From the NCBI GenBank assembly GCA_030697205.1, contig JAUYQP010000006.1, positions 1 through 64,000 on the forward strand: DNA of 64,000 nt, read 5' to 3'. Below are positions 1 to 8,738 of this stretch, in pieces (the first letter of the stretch is position 1; every line of letters starts with the position of its first letter). Both the position numbers and the translations under genes were made by a program. The notes below the pieces were generated by a model that worked only from the letters and a program-made list of their open reading frames with translations, was not told the DNA's origin and did not search any database. Source of the stretch: Mycobacteriales bacterium. Lineage in GTDB: Bacteria; Actinomycetota; Actinomycetes; Mycobacteriales; SCTD01.

Positions 1-37
1 GGGGGGCCCCCGCCCCCCCCCGACGGTGGAGCGTGGG

Positions 38-1501
38 TCAGACGACCGGCACGCCGGGGACCTCGGTGCCGTGCGGCAGCGAGATCGACTTCGACTCGAG
101 GTAGGCCGACAGGCCCTCCGGGCCGAGCTCGCGGCCGATGCCGGAGGACTTGTAGCCGCCGAAGGGCGCCGCGAACTCCAGCGAGAAGGAGTTGACGGTG
201 TAGGTCCCGGTGCGGACCTTGCGGGCGACGTCGATGCCGGCCGCGACGTCAGCGGTGAAGACCGTGCCGGACAGGCCGTACTCGCTGTCGTTGGCGATCC
301 GCAGCGCGTCGGCCGGGGTGTCGTAGGCGATGACGCTGACGACCGGACCGAAGACCTCCTCCTGCGCGATGGTGTGGCCGGGCTCGACGTCGACGACGAT
401 CGTCGGCTCGACGTACCAGCCGGTGCCCTGCTCGCCCGGGCGGCCGCCGCCGACAGCGACCTTGCCGCCCTGCTTCTGCGCGGTGGCGATGTAGCCCTCG
501 ACGCGGTCGCGCTGGCGCGCGGTCACGAGCGGGCCGATCGTCGTGGTCGGGTCGAGCGGGTCGCCGACGACCTCGTTGCGGGTGTGCTCGACGAGCGCCT
601 CGACGACCTCGGAGTAGCGGTCGCGCGGGGCGAGCACCCGGGTCTGCGCGACGCAGGCCTGGCCGTTGTTCATGAAGCCCGACCCCAGGATCGCGGGCAC
701 CGCGGTCGACAGGTCGGCGTCGTCCATGACGATCGCGGCGCTCTTGCCGCCGAGCTCGAGCGTGACCCGCTTGAGCTGCTCACCGGCGATGGCGCCGATT
801 GCGCGGCCCGCGGCCGTCGAGCCGGTGAAGCCGATCTTGTCGATGCCGGGGTGGCGGACGAGGTGCTCGCCGACCTCGCGACCGGCGACCACGATGTTGA
901 CGACGCCCTTGGGCAGGCCGACCTCCTCGAGGACCTCGGCGAGCAGGTAGGCGTCGAGCGGCGTCTCCGGCGCGGGCTTGAGCACGACGGTGCAGCCGGC
1001 GAGGATCGCGGGCGCGAGCTTGAGCGCGGTGGTGAACAGCGGGACGTTCCACGGGACGATCGCGGCGGCGACGCCGACCGGCTCGCGGCGGACCAGCGCC
1101 GGTCCCATGACGCCGTTGCGGACCTCCTCGAAGTGGAAGGTCTCGGCGAGCCCGGCGTAGTAGTCGAAGACCATGGTGCTCGACAGGACCTGGCCGAGCT
1201 GACCCCAGGAGTACGGCGAACCCATCTCCTCGGCGATCGTCTTCGCGAACTCGTTCATCCGGCCGAGGATCGCCGCCGAGATCGCGGACAGGTAGGCGCC
1301 GCGCTCCTTCGGCGTCGTCCCGGACCACTCGCCGTCGAACGCGCGGCGGGCCGCGTCGACGGCCTTGTCGATGTCGGCAGTGGTGCCGTCGGGCACGGTC
1401 GCGATGACCTGCTCGGTGTGGGGGCTGATGACGTCGATGGTCCCGGTGCCGCTGGGGGCCTGGAAGTGACCGTCGATCCAGATGTGCTCGCGGTTCTGCA
1501 C
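38..1501 (-). CDS. Aldehyde dehydrogenase (ALDH superfamily)
   Basis: NAD(P)+-dependent oxidation of an aldehyde to a carboxylate, expected in the cytosol. The 487-residue protein has the whole ALDH fold: the PWN substrate-channel motif near residue 150, the general-base Glu249 in LELGGKS, the nucleophile Cys283 in NNGQACV, and the EEVFGPV segment. I chose the GTG start at 1501 because GAAGGAG lies seven bases upstream; the frame stays open farther but would then run through the operator at 1536-1549. It is divergent from the MFS gene at 1594 and probably shares that operator. In a sterol regulon it may oxidise an aldehyde made by side-chain hydroxylation or retro-aldol cleavage. That substrate is inference; the enzyme class is certain. 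Confidence 0.93.
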   Translation of the reverse strand: MQNREHIWIDGHFQAPSGTGTIDVISPHTEQVIATVPDGTTADIDKAVDAARRAFDGEWSGTTPKERGAYLSAISAAILGRMNEFAKTIAEEMGSPYSWGQLGQVLSSTMVFDYYAGLAETFHFEEVRNGVMGPALVRREPVGVAAAIVPWNVPLFTTALKLAPAILAGCTVVLKPAPETPLDAYLLAEVLEEVGLPKGVVNIVVAGREVGEHLVRHPGIDKIGFTGSTAAGRAIGAIAGEQLKRVTLELGGKSAAIVMDDADLSTAVPAILGSGFMNNGQACVAQTRVLAPRDRYSEVVEALVEHTRNEVVGDPLDPTTTIGPLVTARQRDRVEGYIATAQKQGGKVAVGGGRPGEQGTGWYVEPTIVVDVEPGHTIAQEEVFGPVVSVIAYDTPADALRIANDSEYGLSGTVFTADVAAGIDVARKVRTGTYTVNSFSLEFAAPFGGYKSSGIGRELGPEGLSAYLESKSISLPHGTEVPGVPVV

Positions 1502-1535
1502 GCCGTGACTCCTTCGCCTGGTTGTCCCGGCAGTA

Positions 1536-1549
1536 TGGAACACGTTCTA
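1536..1549. promoter_or_regulatory. KstR-type operator 1
   Basis: TGGAACACGTTCTA matches TnnAACnnGTTnnA at every fixed position. It lies 34 bases upstream of the aldehyde dehydrogenase start and 44 bases upstream of the MFS start, so one site can control both divergent genes. Confidence 0.8.
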
Positions 1550-1593
1550 GTAATTGCGCTAGGGTCACGCCGGTCCGATCTCGGGAGGTGGGC

Positions 1594-2832
1594 ATGGCCG
1601 CACCGCCGGTCACCGCGCCCCCGCGCGAGCGGATGCTCGCCGTAGAGCTGCTGTCGGACCCGGACTACCGCAACTACTGGCTGGGGTCGACGGCCTTCGC
1701 CTTCGGCATCTGGGGCTTCATCCTGTCGATGGGCTACAGCGCCCGGCTGCTCACCGACTCGCCGCTGGCGGTCTCGCTCGTCTCGGTCGCCTACTTCCTG
1801 CCGATGTTCATCGGGGCGCTGCCGTCGGGCGTCCTCGCCGACGCCGTCGACCGCCGGCTCACCGTCATCGTGTCGCGCGCGGTCTGCGCCCTCGGGGCGC
1901 TCGGTCTCGCGGGCCTCACGGCGACCGACGCCCTCGGCTACCCCGCGCTCGTCGCGCTGTCGGCGCTGACCGGTGCGACCGTCGTCAGCGAGGTCGCGGC
2001 TCGACAGGCCTACGTCGCGCAGATCGTGCGGCCCGACCAGGTCGTGGGCGCCACCGCGCTGGGGTCGGTGCAGGGCGGCATCGCCCGCGTCGTCGGGCCC
2101 CTCGCCGCGGGCGCGCTCATCTCGCAGTCCGGAGAGACCGCGGGCTACCTGCTCTTCGCCGTGGCGAACGCCGCCTGCGTCGTCGTCTTCCTGCGCATCC
2201 GCACCTCCGGTAAGCCACCGCGGGCAGCCGGCCGGCCCGTGTCTGAGCTGGTCGAGGGGATCCGCTACCTCCGGCGCAGCCCCGATGCGCTCGCCATCAC
2301 CGCCGTCGGCCTGCTCACCGGGGTCGTCGGGTGGGTCTTCCTCGCGCTGATGCCGCTGATGGTCACCGACGAGCTCGGTGGCGGCCCGCTGATGCTCGGC
2401 GTGCTGTCGACGATGGTGGGTCTCGGCTCGGTGCCCCCGTCGGTCCTGCTCGCCGTCCGCTCCGGTGGCCCGCGGCGCGAGGGCCGGCTGTTCTACCTCG
2501 CCACCCTCGCATGGGGCCTCGCCGTCGTGGTGTGGGGCCTCACCGGCTCGCCCGTCGTCGCCGCTGTCGCACTGGCCGTCTGCGGTGCGGGCAACGGCCT
2601 GCAGCAGGTGCTGCTGCGCACCCTGCTGCTGCGCCTCGTCGACCCCGCCTTCCACGGTCGGGTCATGGGCACGCTGATGCTCACCTGGGGCGGCTCGGTC
2701 GTCGGCACCCTCGCGGGCGGCGCGATCGCCGAGTCGCTCGGCGTCGGACCCGTGATCGCGCTGTCGGGTGCGGCCATCGTGGTGATCACCTGCGGGGTCC
2801 TCGTCGTACGCCCCTCGACCTGGCGCTTGTAG
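1594..2832 (+). CDS. MFS transporter, EntS-like family
   Basis: Integral membrane major facilitator protein of 412 residues with about twelve hydrophobic segments. The loop after the second segment reads GVLADAVDRRL, the usual MFS motif A position. The start is the ATG at 1594, with GGGAGGTG seven bases upstream. The pattern resembles the MFS_3/EntS group, which exports siderophores, drugs or metabolites. It is divergent from the aldehyde dehydrogenase across a KstR-type operator, which suggests that it moves a steroid or a degradation intermediate. Direction and substrate cannot be read from the sequence. Confidence 0.85.
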   Translation: MAAPPVTAPPRERMLAVELLSDPDYRNYWLGSTAFAFGIWGFILSMGYSARLLTDSPLAVSLVSVAYFLPMFIGALPSGVLADAVDRRLTVIVSRAVCALGALGLAGLTATDALGYPALVALSALTGATVVSEVAARQAYVAQIVRPDQVVGATALGSVQGGIARVVGPLAAGALISQSGETAGYLLFAVANAACVVVFLRIRTSGKPPRAAGRPVSELVEGIRYLRRSPDALAITAVGLLTGVVGWVFLALMPLMVTDELGGGPLMLGVLSTMVGLGSVPPSVLLAVRSGGPRREGRLFYLATLAWGLAVVVWGLTGSPVVAAVALAVCGAGNGLQQVLLRTLLLRLVDPAFHGRVMGTLMLTWGGSVVGTLAGGAIAESLGVGPVIALSGAAIVVITCGVLVVRPSTWRL

Positions 2833-2899
2833 CTCAGCTGCTGCTCGGTTCGGCAGCGAGGTCTGCCGGACGGGTATCCGGGCCTTCTTCGCGGGTCGG

Positions 2900-2926
2900 T
2901 GTTTCCGCGGAAACAGGTTGTCCACA
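2900..2926. other. parS-like palindrome next to a DnaA box
   Basis: Bases 2900-2915 are a perfect 16-base palindrome, TGTTTCCGCGGAAACA. It differs from the classical parS sequence (TGTTTCACGTGAAACA) only at two symmetric central bases. Two bases later, 2918-2926 reads TTGTCCACA, the high-GC actinobacterial DnaA-box consensus. Both lie in the 159-base gap before the lipoprotein pseudogene. I see no cluster of further DnaA boxes, so this is not called an origin. The ParB/DnaA reading is tentative. Confidence 0.4.
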
Positions 2927-2991
2927 GGAGTGATAGCCGGCTGCGTCTAGCGGCCCGCGAGGCTGCGCCAGGGGAACCAGAGGCTCTCGCG

Positions 2992-3465
2992 ATGCGTCAC
3001 ACCGCTGTGCAGTTTCGTCTCGGCCTAGTGCTGGTCGCCATCATCGTGCTCGCGGCGTGCGGCGAGGCGGACGGCGTGGTCGAGCCCTCGGGCGCGTGGA
3101 CGCTCAAGGGTGACCCCGTCAGCCGCGACCAGGTCGAATCCAACGCCGGTCCAGAGAACTGCAACTGGCAGAAGGCCCACTTCCTCGGCCTGTCCTGGCC
3201 GCAGGGACGGACGTACGACGACCCGAGGCGCAAGCGCACCTACGTGAAGGACCCGAATGGCGTGCTCGACTTCGCGCCTGATTTGCGGGAGGGCTAAGAG
3301 GCGAAGACCACCCTGCCGGCAGACGCGGTCGACACCGGCTACCGGAACAGCGGCTACGCCCTCTGGTACTCGCCGAAGGCATGGGACCGCCTCGTGTACC
3401 TCGTGCGGGACAACGGCAACGTGGAGTTGTGGCCGAAGGCCAACAAGCCCGTCGGCTGCGCCTAG
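2992..3465 (+). pseudogene. Small lipoprotein gene broken by an in-frame TAA
   Basis: The ATG at 2992 opens a lipoprotein signal peptide with lipobox LAAC, so the product would be a lipid-anchored surface protein. The frame reaches a TAA at 3295-3297. It then continues open in the same frame for 55 more codons, ending in a Tyr/Trp-rich tail and a TAG at 3463-3465. The tail looks like normal protein (for example GYALWYSPKAWD and VELWPKA), so one nonsense change, or a sequencing error, has split one gene of about 157 codons. The N-terminal 101 residues may still be made. I do not recognise a family. It is convergent with the GGDEF-EAL gene. Confidence 0.65.
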
Positions 3466-3523
3466 GAAGCGATGCTCCGCTTGCCGACGGGTGCGAGCCT
3501 TTGGCAGGACCGAGGCAGGTGCC

Positions 3524-5563
3524 CTAGACGACGGCGACAACCTCGTCGAGGGGTGCTGGACGCATCCACAGGTATCCCTGCCCGAGGTCACAGCCCAGCT
3601 CGGTCAGAACCGCGTATTGCGCCTCGGTCTCCACGCCCTCCGCGACAGCGCGCAGGCCGAGCGCGTGCGCCATGTCGATGACGCCCCGCACGATGGCGAG
3701 GTCTGCTGAGCTCCGCTCGATCTCGAAGACAAAAGATCGGTCGATCTTGATCAGGTCAACGGGGAACCGGCGCAGGTAGCTCAGCGGGGAGTAGCCGGTG
3801 CCGAAGTCGTCGAGGGCGAGCTTGACCCCAACGGCCTTGAGCTCGTGCAGCTTGCTGATCGTGCCCTCGGTGTCGGCCATCGCCGCCGTCTCGGTGATCT
3901 CGAGGATCAGCCGGTCCGCTCCGATGCCACTGCGCTCCAGGGCGTCGGTGACGTGCTCGACTAGCCGAGGATCCTGAAGCTGCCGTGCCGACAGGTTGAC
4001 GCTGATATAGGTCTGCGGAGGTAGGCGGGCCGCGTCCGCGCAGGCGGTGAGGAGCACCCACTGGCCCATCTCGACGATCTGCCCGCTGTTCTCCGCGACG
4101 TCGATGAACTGCCCTGGCGTCAGCAGCCCGCGCTTCGGGTGCTCCCAGCGGATCAGTGCCTCCATGCCGACGGTCTGCTGCGTGCACGTGTCAATGATCG
4201 GCTGGTAGTGCAGCCGGAACTCGTCACTACGGAGCGCTCGGTCGATCTCGCGGCGCAGGGCCAGGCGGGCCTCGGTCGCCGCCTGCATCTCGGGTGCGAA
4301 CAACTCGAAGCCGTGAGTGCCCTTCGCCTTCGCGGCGTACATGGCCGCGTCGGCATGAGCCAGCAGCTGATCCGCGTCGGTGTAGAGCCCCTCGGTGCAC
4401 GTCAGTCCGACGCTCGCCCTGATCACCATCTCGGTGCCCGCCAGAGCGACCGGCTGGCTCACCGCGGCGAGGATCCGCTCGACGATCGCGACCGCGGTTT
4501 CCAGCTCCGTGTCCTCGAGCAAGAAGGCGAACTCGTCGCCACCGAGTCGTGTCACGGTGTCCGTGGGGCGCATGCAGGAGGCAAGCCGATCGGCGATCGC
4601 GCACAGCAGCTCGTCGCCGACGGCATGGCCGAACGTGTCGTTGACAGCCTTGAAGTCGTCGAGGTCCATGAAGGCGACGCAGATCGGCACCCGCTCGCGT
4701 AGCCCGCGCTCGAGCGCGTGCCGGGCGCGGTCATGGAACAGGGTCCGGTTCGGCAAGCCGGTCAGGGCGTCGTGCAGAGCTCGCTCGCGGAGCTCGTCTT
4801 CGAGGCGGCGCCGCTCACTGACGTCGCGGGTGTTGAGCACCAGAGCTGCAACGGTCGGCTCGTCGAGGAGGTTGGAGATCGTCGTCTCCACGTGGATGTA
4901 GGTCCCCTTGGCATGCATCAAGCGGCACTCGATGCGAACGTGCTGACGATTCTGCGCGTCGGCCAGGGCCTGCTCGAACGCCGGCAGGTCGTCGGGGTGC
5001 GCCCAGTCGCGCACTGCCCGGCCGACCACCGACTCGGAGTTGTCGAAGACGCGTGCCGCCGCGGCGCTCTGGTAGGTGACCAGTCCATCCGTGTCGACGA
5101 GGGTGATGACATCACTGCTGTTCTGCGCGAGCGAGCGGAAGCGTGCCTCGCTCTTGGCAAGGTGCTCCAAGGCCGCGCCGCCCAGCGCCGTGATGAAGCC
5201 GACCAGCTGCAGCTCCTCCTCACCGAAGGCCTTGTCGGGCTGGCCCTGCGTAACAAGCAAGCACCACGTCGGACCTCCGTGCACCGGGATCGGAGCCGCC
5301 AGCCCGGCGCAGAACCCCAACCGCCTCAGGTGGTCCTGCTCGTCACCCGGCTCGGCGACGACCGGACGCTCCTCCGCGACTGCACGGTCCAAGAAGCTGC
5401 CGAACCCGTGGGATCCCAGGTCCGCCCAGGAGATGAGCCGACCGCGGTCCGTCCGGAGCAGGGAAACCACCGACTCGCACACGGCCGCCTCGACGGCGTC
5501 GAACGTGGTGGCGCCAGTGATGGCGCGGGCCACATCGATCAACGCCGGCAAGCGGTCGTCCAC
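3524..5563 (-). CDS. GAF-PAS-GGDEF-EAL cyclic di-GMP protein
   Basis: Predicted soluble sensor that makes and/or degrades cyclic di-GMP. In order: a GAF-like domain (about residues 1-137), a PAS domain (about 140-250), GGDEF and EAL. The cyclase motif GGDEF is intact at residues 341-345, and an RxxD product-inhibition site (RPTD) lies exactly five residues before it. The phosphodiesterase motif EAL is intact at 468-470, with the later DDFGTGYS signature. Both catalytic centres therefore look usable. The GTG at 5563 follows a G-run about seven bases upstream; the frame is open to 5743, so a longer N-terminus is possible. No membrane segment is seen. No KstR-type site precedes it, so it seems unrelated to the sterol regulon. 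Confidence 0.93.
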   Translation of the reverse strand: MDDRLPALIDVARAITGATTFDAVEAAVCESVVSLLRTDRGRLISWADLGSHGFGSFLDRAVAEERPVVAEPGDEQDHLRRLGFCAGLAAPIPVHGGPTWCLLVTQGQPDKAFGEEELQLVGFITALGGAALEHLAKSEARFRSLAQNSSDVITLVDTDGLVTYQSAAAARVFDNSESVVGRAVRDWAHPDDLPAFEQALADAQNRQHVRIECRLMHAKGTYIHVETTISNLLDEPTVAALVLNTRDVSERRRLEDELRERALHDALTGLPNRTLFHDRARHALERGLRERVPICVAFMDLDDFKAVNDTFGHAVGDELLCAIADRLASCMRPTDTVTRLGGDEFAFLLEDTELETAVAIVERILAAVSQPVALAGTEMVIRASVGLTCTEGLYTDADQLLAHADAAMYAAKAKGTHGFELFAPEMQAATEARLALRREIDRALRSDEFRLHYQPIIDTCTQQTVGMEALIRWEHPKRGLLTPGQFIDVAENSGQIVEMGQWVLLTACADAARLPPQTYISVNLSARQLQDPRLVEHVTDALERSGIGADRLILEITETAAMADTEGTISKLHELKAVGVKLALDDFGTGYSPLSYLRRFPVDLIKIDRSFVFEIERSSADLAIVRGVIDMAHALGLRAVAEGVETEAQYAVLTELGCDLGQGYLWMRPAPLDEVVAVV

Positions 5564-5758
5564 TGCAATGCCCCCCGCCGCTACGGGCAGCCGTCCGCCC
5601 CTGGCACCAGTCTGTCCGGCTCCGAGACGTTTGCAAAATAAGCGGCCGCCCAGCACCCTGGAACGGGTAGGTCCACATATGCCGGTGATCGGCGACCGCT
5701 GAGAAGTGCCGTTAGCCGCCCTGCGTGAGTCAACCCGGACCACACCTTGCTGCCGAAC

Positions 5759-6445
5759 TCAACTGCTGCTGAGGGCCTCGCGCATGACTTGGCCGGGGTG
5801 GCCGCCGCGCGGCTCGATGAAGACGCCCTCCGCCTCGGCGAGGACCTCGCCGTCGAGCAGGCTGCGCCCCCAGGCGAGGATCTTGCGACCCTCGTGGGAG
5901 CGCACGCCGGCCTCGTAGTCGATGCGGGTGTTCAGAGGGGTACGACGCAGCAGCTTCACCGTCAGCGTCCCGGTCAGGCCGGCGATCCCTGACGCCGCCT
6001 GGGCCACTCCCAGCAGGTCGTCGAAGGCGGAGATGACGTAGCCGCCGTGGACGGTGTCGGGCGGTCCTTCGTACTGCTCGCCGTAGGTCGCGTGGCCGAA
6101 GGTGAGGGGCCCGTCGAACTCCAGCACCAGCGGCGCGGCCAGTGCGTTGGAACGGCCGGACAGCGGCGAGCGCTCGAACAGCGACGCGTCGTGGTCGGTG
6201 ATGTGGAGGTTCTGGCCGCGCAGGTCGGGCAGGGCGGCGAGGGCCTCGCGGGCCGCCTGCAGCCGCTGCTCGACGTCGGTCAGTGCGGCCTCGTCGGCGG
6301 CCTCGACGTCGAGGTAGAGCAGGTCGCTCACCAGCCCGCGCAGCTCGTCGGCGAGGGCGTGCTTGCGTAGCCGTCGGGGGGACGGCTCGGGGTCGACCGG
6401 GAACCAGGCCCGGCCGACCTCGGCTGCTGCGGCGTCGAACGTCAC
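5759..6445 (-). CDS. Hotdog-fold acyl-CoA thioesterase (PaaI/THEM4-like)
   Basis: Predicted hydrolase of an acyl-CoA thioester, 228 residues, with the hotdog domain in the C-terminal two thirds. The segment PDTVHGGYVISAFDDLLG holds the HGG-x5-D pattern typical of PaaI-type thioesterases. The GTG start overlaps the stop of the upstream acyl-CoA dehydrogenase as GTGA, so translation is probably coupled. It is the last gene of the 8675-5759 unit behind operator 2. A likely role is recycling CoA from stalled sterol side-chain intermediates. A second, separate thioesterase lies at 10097. Family is clear; substrate is inferred. Confidence 0.85.
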   Translation of the reverse strand: MTFDAAAAEVGRAWFPVDPEPSPRRLRKHALADELRGLVSDLLYLDVEAADEAALTDVEQRLQAAREALAALPDLRGQNLHITDHDASLFERSPLSGRSNALAAPLVLEFDGPLTFGHATYGEQYEGPPDTVHGGYVISAFDDLLGVAQAASGIAGLTGTLTVKLLRRTPLNTRIDYEAGVRSHEGRKILAWGRSLLDGEVLAEAEGVFIEPRGGHPGQVMREALSSS

Positions 6446-7479
6446 CGTGCCGCGAGCAGTGCGCCGAGGTCCTCGAGCTGGCGCTGCGCACCGCCGAGCG
6501 AGAGCTCGACGACCTTGCCCATGAGGAACCAGCGGTGCAGCGGGTAGCTGACGTCGACGCCCAGACCGCCGTGCAGGTGCACCGCCTTGGACACCACGCG
6601 CTGCACGCCCTCGGCAGCCCAGAACGCCGCGATCGCGGTCTGCTCCGCGGCCGGCAGGCCCTGGTCGACGCGCCACGTCGCCTGCTGCGCGGTGAGGCGC
6701 ATCGCCTCGACGTCGATCCAGCAGTCCGCCACCTGGTAGGTGATGGCCTGGAAGGTCGCGAGCGGCTTGCCGAACTGCTCGCGGGTGGAGACGTGGGCCG
6801 CCGCGATCTTCAGCGACTCCTCCGCGATGCCGACAGCGAGGGCGGCCTGCAGCAGGGCGAGCCGGGAGACCGCTGCGGTCACGGCCTCGGCACCGGTGGT
6901 CAGCGTCACGGCGGGGGCGCCGGTGAGGACGAGGGTGGCGTGCGGCTCCTGCGAGCTCACCCGCTCGTCGACGCGGTCGACCCCGGGGCCGCCGAGGTCG
7001 ACCAGGGCGAGGACGTCGCCTGCGGCGACGACGGCGTGGGAGGCCTCGCGGGCCCACGCGATGGCCAGCTGGGTGCCGGAGACGGTGAGGGCGTCGCCCT
7101 CACCGGACGCAGTGAGGCCGGCGCCCCAGCCGTCGGCCTGCAGGGCGGGTACGACGATCGCGTCACCGGACAGGACGCGGCCGATGAGGTCGCCCTGCGC
7201 GGCGGTGAGCAGCGGCAGCGCGGCGAGGACGGGGACGAGCGGGACGCGGCCCGCGGCCCGGCCGCACTCCTCGGCGAGCACGGCCGCGACCGACAGCGGG
7301 AGGCCGGCGCCGCCGAGCTCCTCCGACACCGGCAGCGCCAGCAGGCCCGCCTCGGCGAGCTTGGCCCACAGCTGCTGGTCGAAGCCGGTCTGCGCGAGCT
7401 CGGGGTGCGTCGCTGTCGCGAACAGCTGGGTGGCGAGGCCGCGGACGTCGTCCTGCTCCTCGGTGGGGGTGAAGTCCAT
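6442..7479 (-). CDS. Acyl-CoA dehydrogenase, short subunit (FadE28/ChsE1-like)
   Basis: One subunit of a probable alpha2-beta2 acyl-CoA dehydrogenase. At 345 residues it is shorter than its neighbour, as in actinobacterial steroid pairs such as ChsE1-ChsE2, where two different subunits build shared FAD sites. It has the C-terminal block REQFGKPLATFQAI and the later HLHGGLGVDVSYPLHRW helix. It starts at an ATG 11 bases after the partner gene (7491-8675) and overlaps the following thioesterase. The resemblance to the FadE28 type is from memory; which chain length this pair oxidises cannot be read here. Confidence 0.9.
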   Translation of the reverse strand: MDFTPTEEQDDVRGLATQLFATATHPELAQTGFDQQLWAKLAEAGLLALPVSEELGGAGLPLSVAAVLAEECGRAAGRVPLVPVLAALPLLTAAQGDLIGRVLSGDAIVVPALQADGWGAGLTASGEGDALTVSGTQLAIAWAREASHAVVAAGDVLALVDLGGPGVDRVDERVSSQEPHATLVLTGAPAVTLTTGAEAVTAAVSRLALLQAALAVGIAEESLKIAAAHVSTREQFGKPLATFQAITYQVADCWIDVEAMRLTAQQATWRVDQGLPAAEQTAIAAFWAAEGVQRVVSKAVHLHGGLGVDVSYPLHRWFLMGKVVELSLGGAQRQLEDLGALLAAR

Positions 7480-7490
7480 GGGTCGCTCTC

Positions 7491-8675
7491 CTAGCGCTTG
7501 CTGCGGGGCAGGCCGAGGGCGGTCTGCGCGAGGATCTCGCGCTGCACCTCGTTGGAACCGCCGCCGAAGGTCCGGACGGGGGCACTGCGGTAGGCCTTCT
7601 CGAGGACGCCCGCGAGCTCGGCGCCCGCGGAGCCCTTCTGCAGGAAGCCGGCGCGGCCGATGATCTCGAGCAGGCTGCGGTAGGACTCGATGTCGGTCTC
7701 CGAGCCGTAGACCTTGCCGCTGCTGGCGTCGGCCGGGGTGAGGGTGCCGACCTCGGTCTTCCAGGCCATCCGCCAGTTGAGGAGCTTCAGCGCCTCGAGG
7801 CGGGCGTAGACGCGGGCGAGCGCGGAGCGGACCCAGGGGACGTCGATGAGCCGGGTGCCGTCTGCGTTGGTCTCGTGGGAGGCCCAGGCCCGCACCGACT
7901 CGAACAGCTCGAGCGACCGGCCGCCCATGGCAGCGAGCGCGACCCGCTCGTGGTTGAGCTGGGAGGTGATGAGGCGCCAGCCCTCGTCGACCTCGCCGAC
8001 GACCATCGACGCCGGGACGTGGATGTCCTCGTAGTAGGTCGCGGTCGTGACCTCGCCGCCGATCGTCACGATCGGTGTGGCGGTGAAGCCGGGGTCGGTC
8101 GTGTCGACCAGCAGGATCGAGATGCCCTTGTGCTTGGCGGCGTCGGGGTTGGTGCGGGCGGCCAGCCAGATGAAGTCGGCCGTCGCACCACCGGTCGTGT
8201 AGACCTTGTTGCCGTTGACGACGAACTCGTCGCCCTGGCGCTCCGCGCGGGTGCGCAGCGACGCGAGGTCGGTGCCGGAGCCGGGCTCGGTGTAGCCGAT
8301 CGCCACGTCGAGCGAGCCGGCCAGGATCCGCGGCAGGAAGTAGTCCTTCTGCTCCTGGGAGCCGTTGCGCATCAGCGTCGGCCCGACGGTGTTGAGCGCG
8401 ATCATCGGGACCGGGGCACCGGCGCGGGTCGCTTCGTCGAAGAACACGAACTGCTCGAGCACGGAGCGCCCCTGGCCGCCGTACTCCGTGGGCCAGCCGA
8501 TGCCGAGCCAGCCGTCGGCGCCCATCTTCTGACGGATCTCACGGACCGTCTCGCCGCCGGCGTTGCTGCCCTCGGAGGCGATGGCCTCCCTGACGGCGGG
8601 GGTGAGCAGGCTGGCGAAGTAGGTCCGCAGCTGATCGCGCAGCTCGTGCTGGGCGGGGGTGTAGTCGAGGTACAC
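7491..8675 (-). CDS. Acyl-CoA dehydrogenase, long subunit (FadE29/ChsE2-like)
   Basis: Partner of the 6442-7479 gene: 394 residues with the usual order of N-terminal helices (WPTEYGGQGRS), beta domain (IGYTEPGSGTDLASL) and C-terminal helices (RTFGGGSNEVQREI). It would remove two hydrogens alpha-beta to a steroid acyl-CoA and pass electrons to ETF. The IGYTEP block and the GWRLITSQLNHERV segment resemble FadE29 more than FadE26. The GTG start at 8675 has GGAG nine bases upstream, and operator 2 lies 18 bases before the start. It is the first gene of a three-gene unit with its partner subunit and a thioesterase. Confidence 0.92.
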   Translation of the reverse strand: MYLDYTPAQHELRDQLRTYFASLLTPAVREAIASEGSNAGGETVREIRQKMGADGWLGIGWPTEYGGQGRSVLEQFVFFDEATRAGAPVPMIALNTVGPTLMRNGSQEQKDYFLPRILAGSLDVAIGYTEPGSGTDLASLRTRAERQGDEFVVNGNKVYTTGGATADFIWLAARTNPDAAKHKGISILLVDTTDPGFTATPIVTIGGEVTTATYYEDIHVPASMVVGEVDEGWRLITSQLNHERVALAAMGGRSLELFESVRAWASHETNADGTRLIDVPWVRSALARVYARLEALKLLNWRMAWKTEVGTLTPADASSGKVYGSETDIESYRSLLEIIGRAGFLQKGSAGAELAGVLEKAYRSAPVRTFGGGSNEVQREILAQTALGLPRSKR

Positions 8676-8693
8676 GGGGCTCTCCAGAGCGAC

Positions 8694-8707
8694 TAGAACG
8701 TGTTCTA
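8694..8707. promoter_or_regulatory. KstR-type operator 2
   Basis: TAGAACGTGTTCTA is a perfect 14-base palindrome and the best copy of the motif in the window. It lies just upstream of the FadE29-like gene at 8675. Confidence 0.88.
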
Positions 8708-8738
8708 CATCTGAGTAGAGCAGTGGTGCGGCGGGCGG

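Noticed and set aside
2824-2870. A tRNA-like stretch (TGTAGCTCAG followed by GGTTCGGC) after the first MFS gene
   Set aside because: No anticodon arm or acceptor stem can be formed at tRNA length; it is more likely the MFS stop region with a weak hairpin.
2900-2926. A replication origin at the parS-like and DnaA-box sequences
   Set aside because: Only one DnaA box is seen, and no dnaA, dnaN or parAB genes are present in the window.
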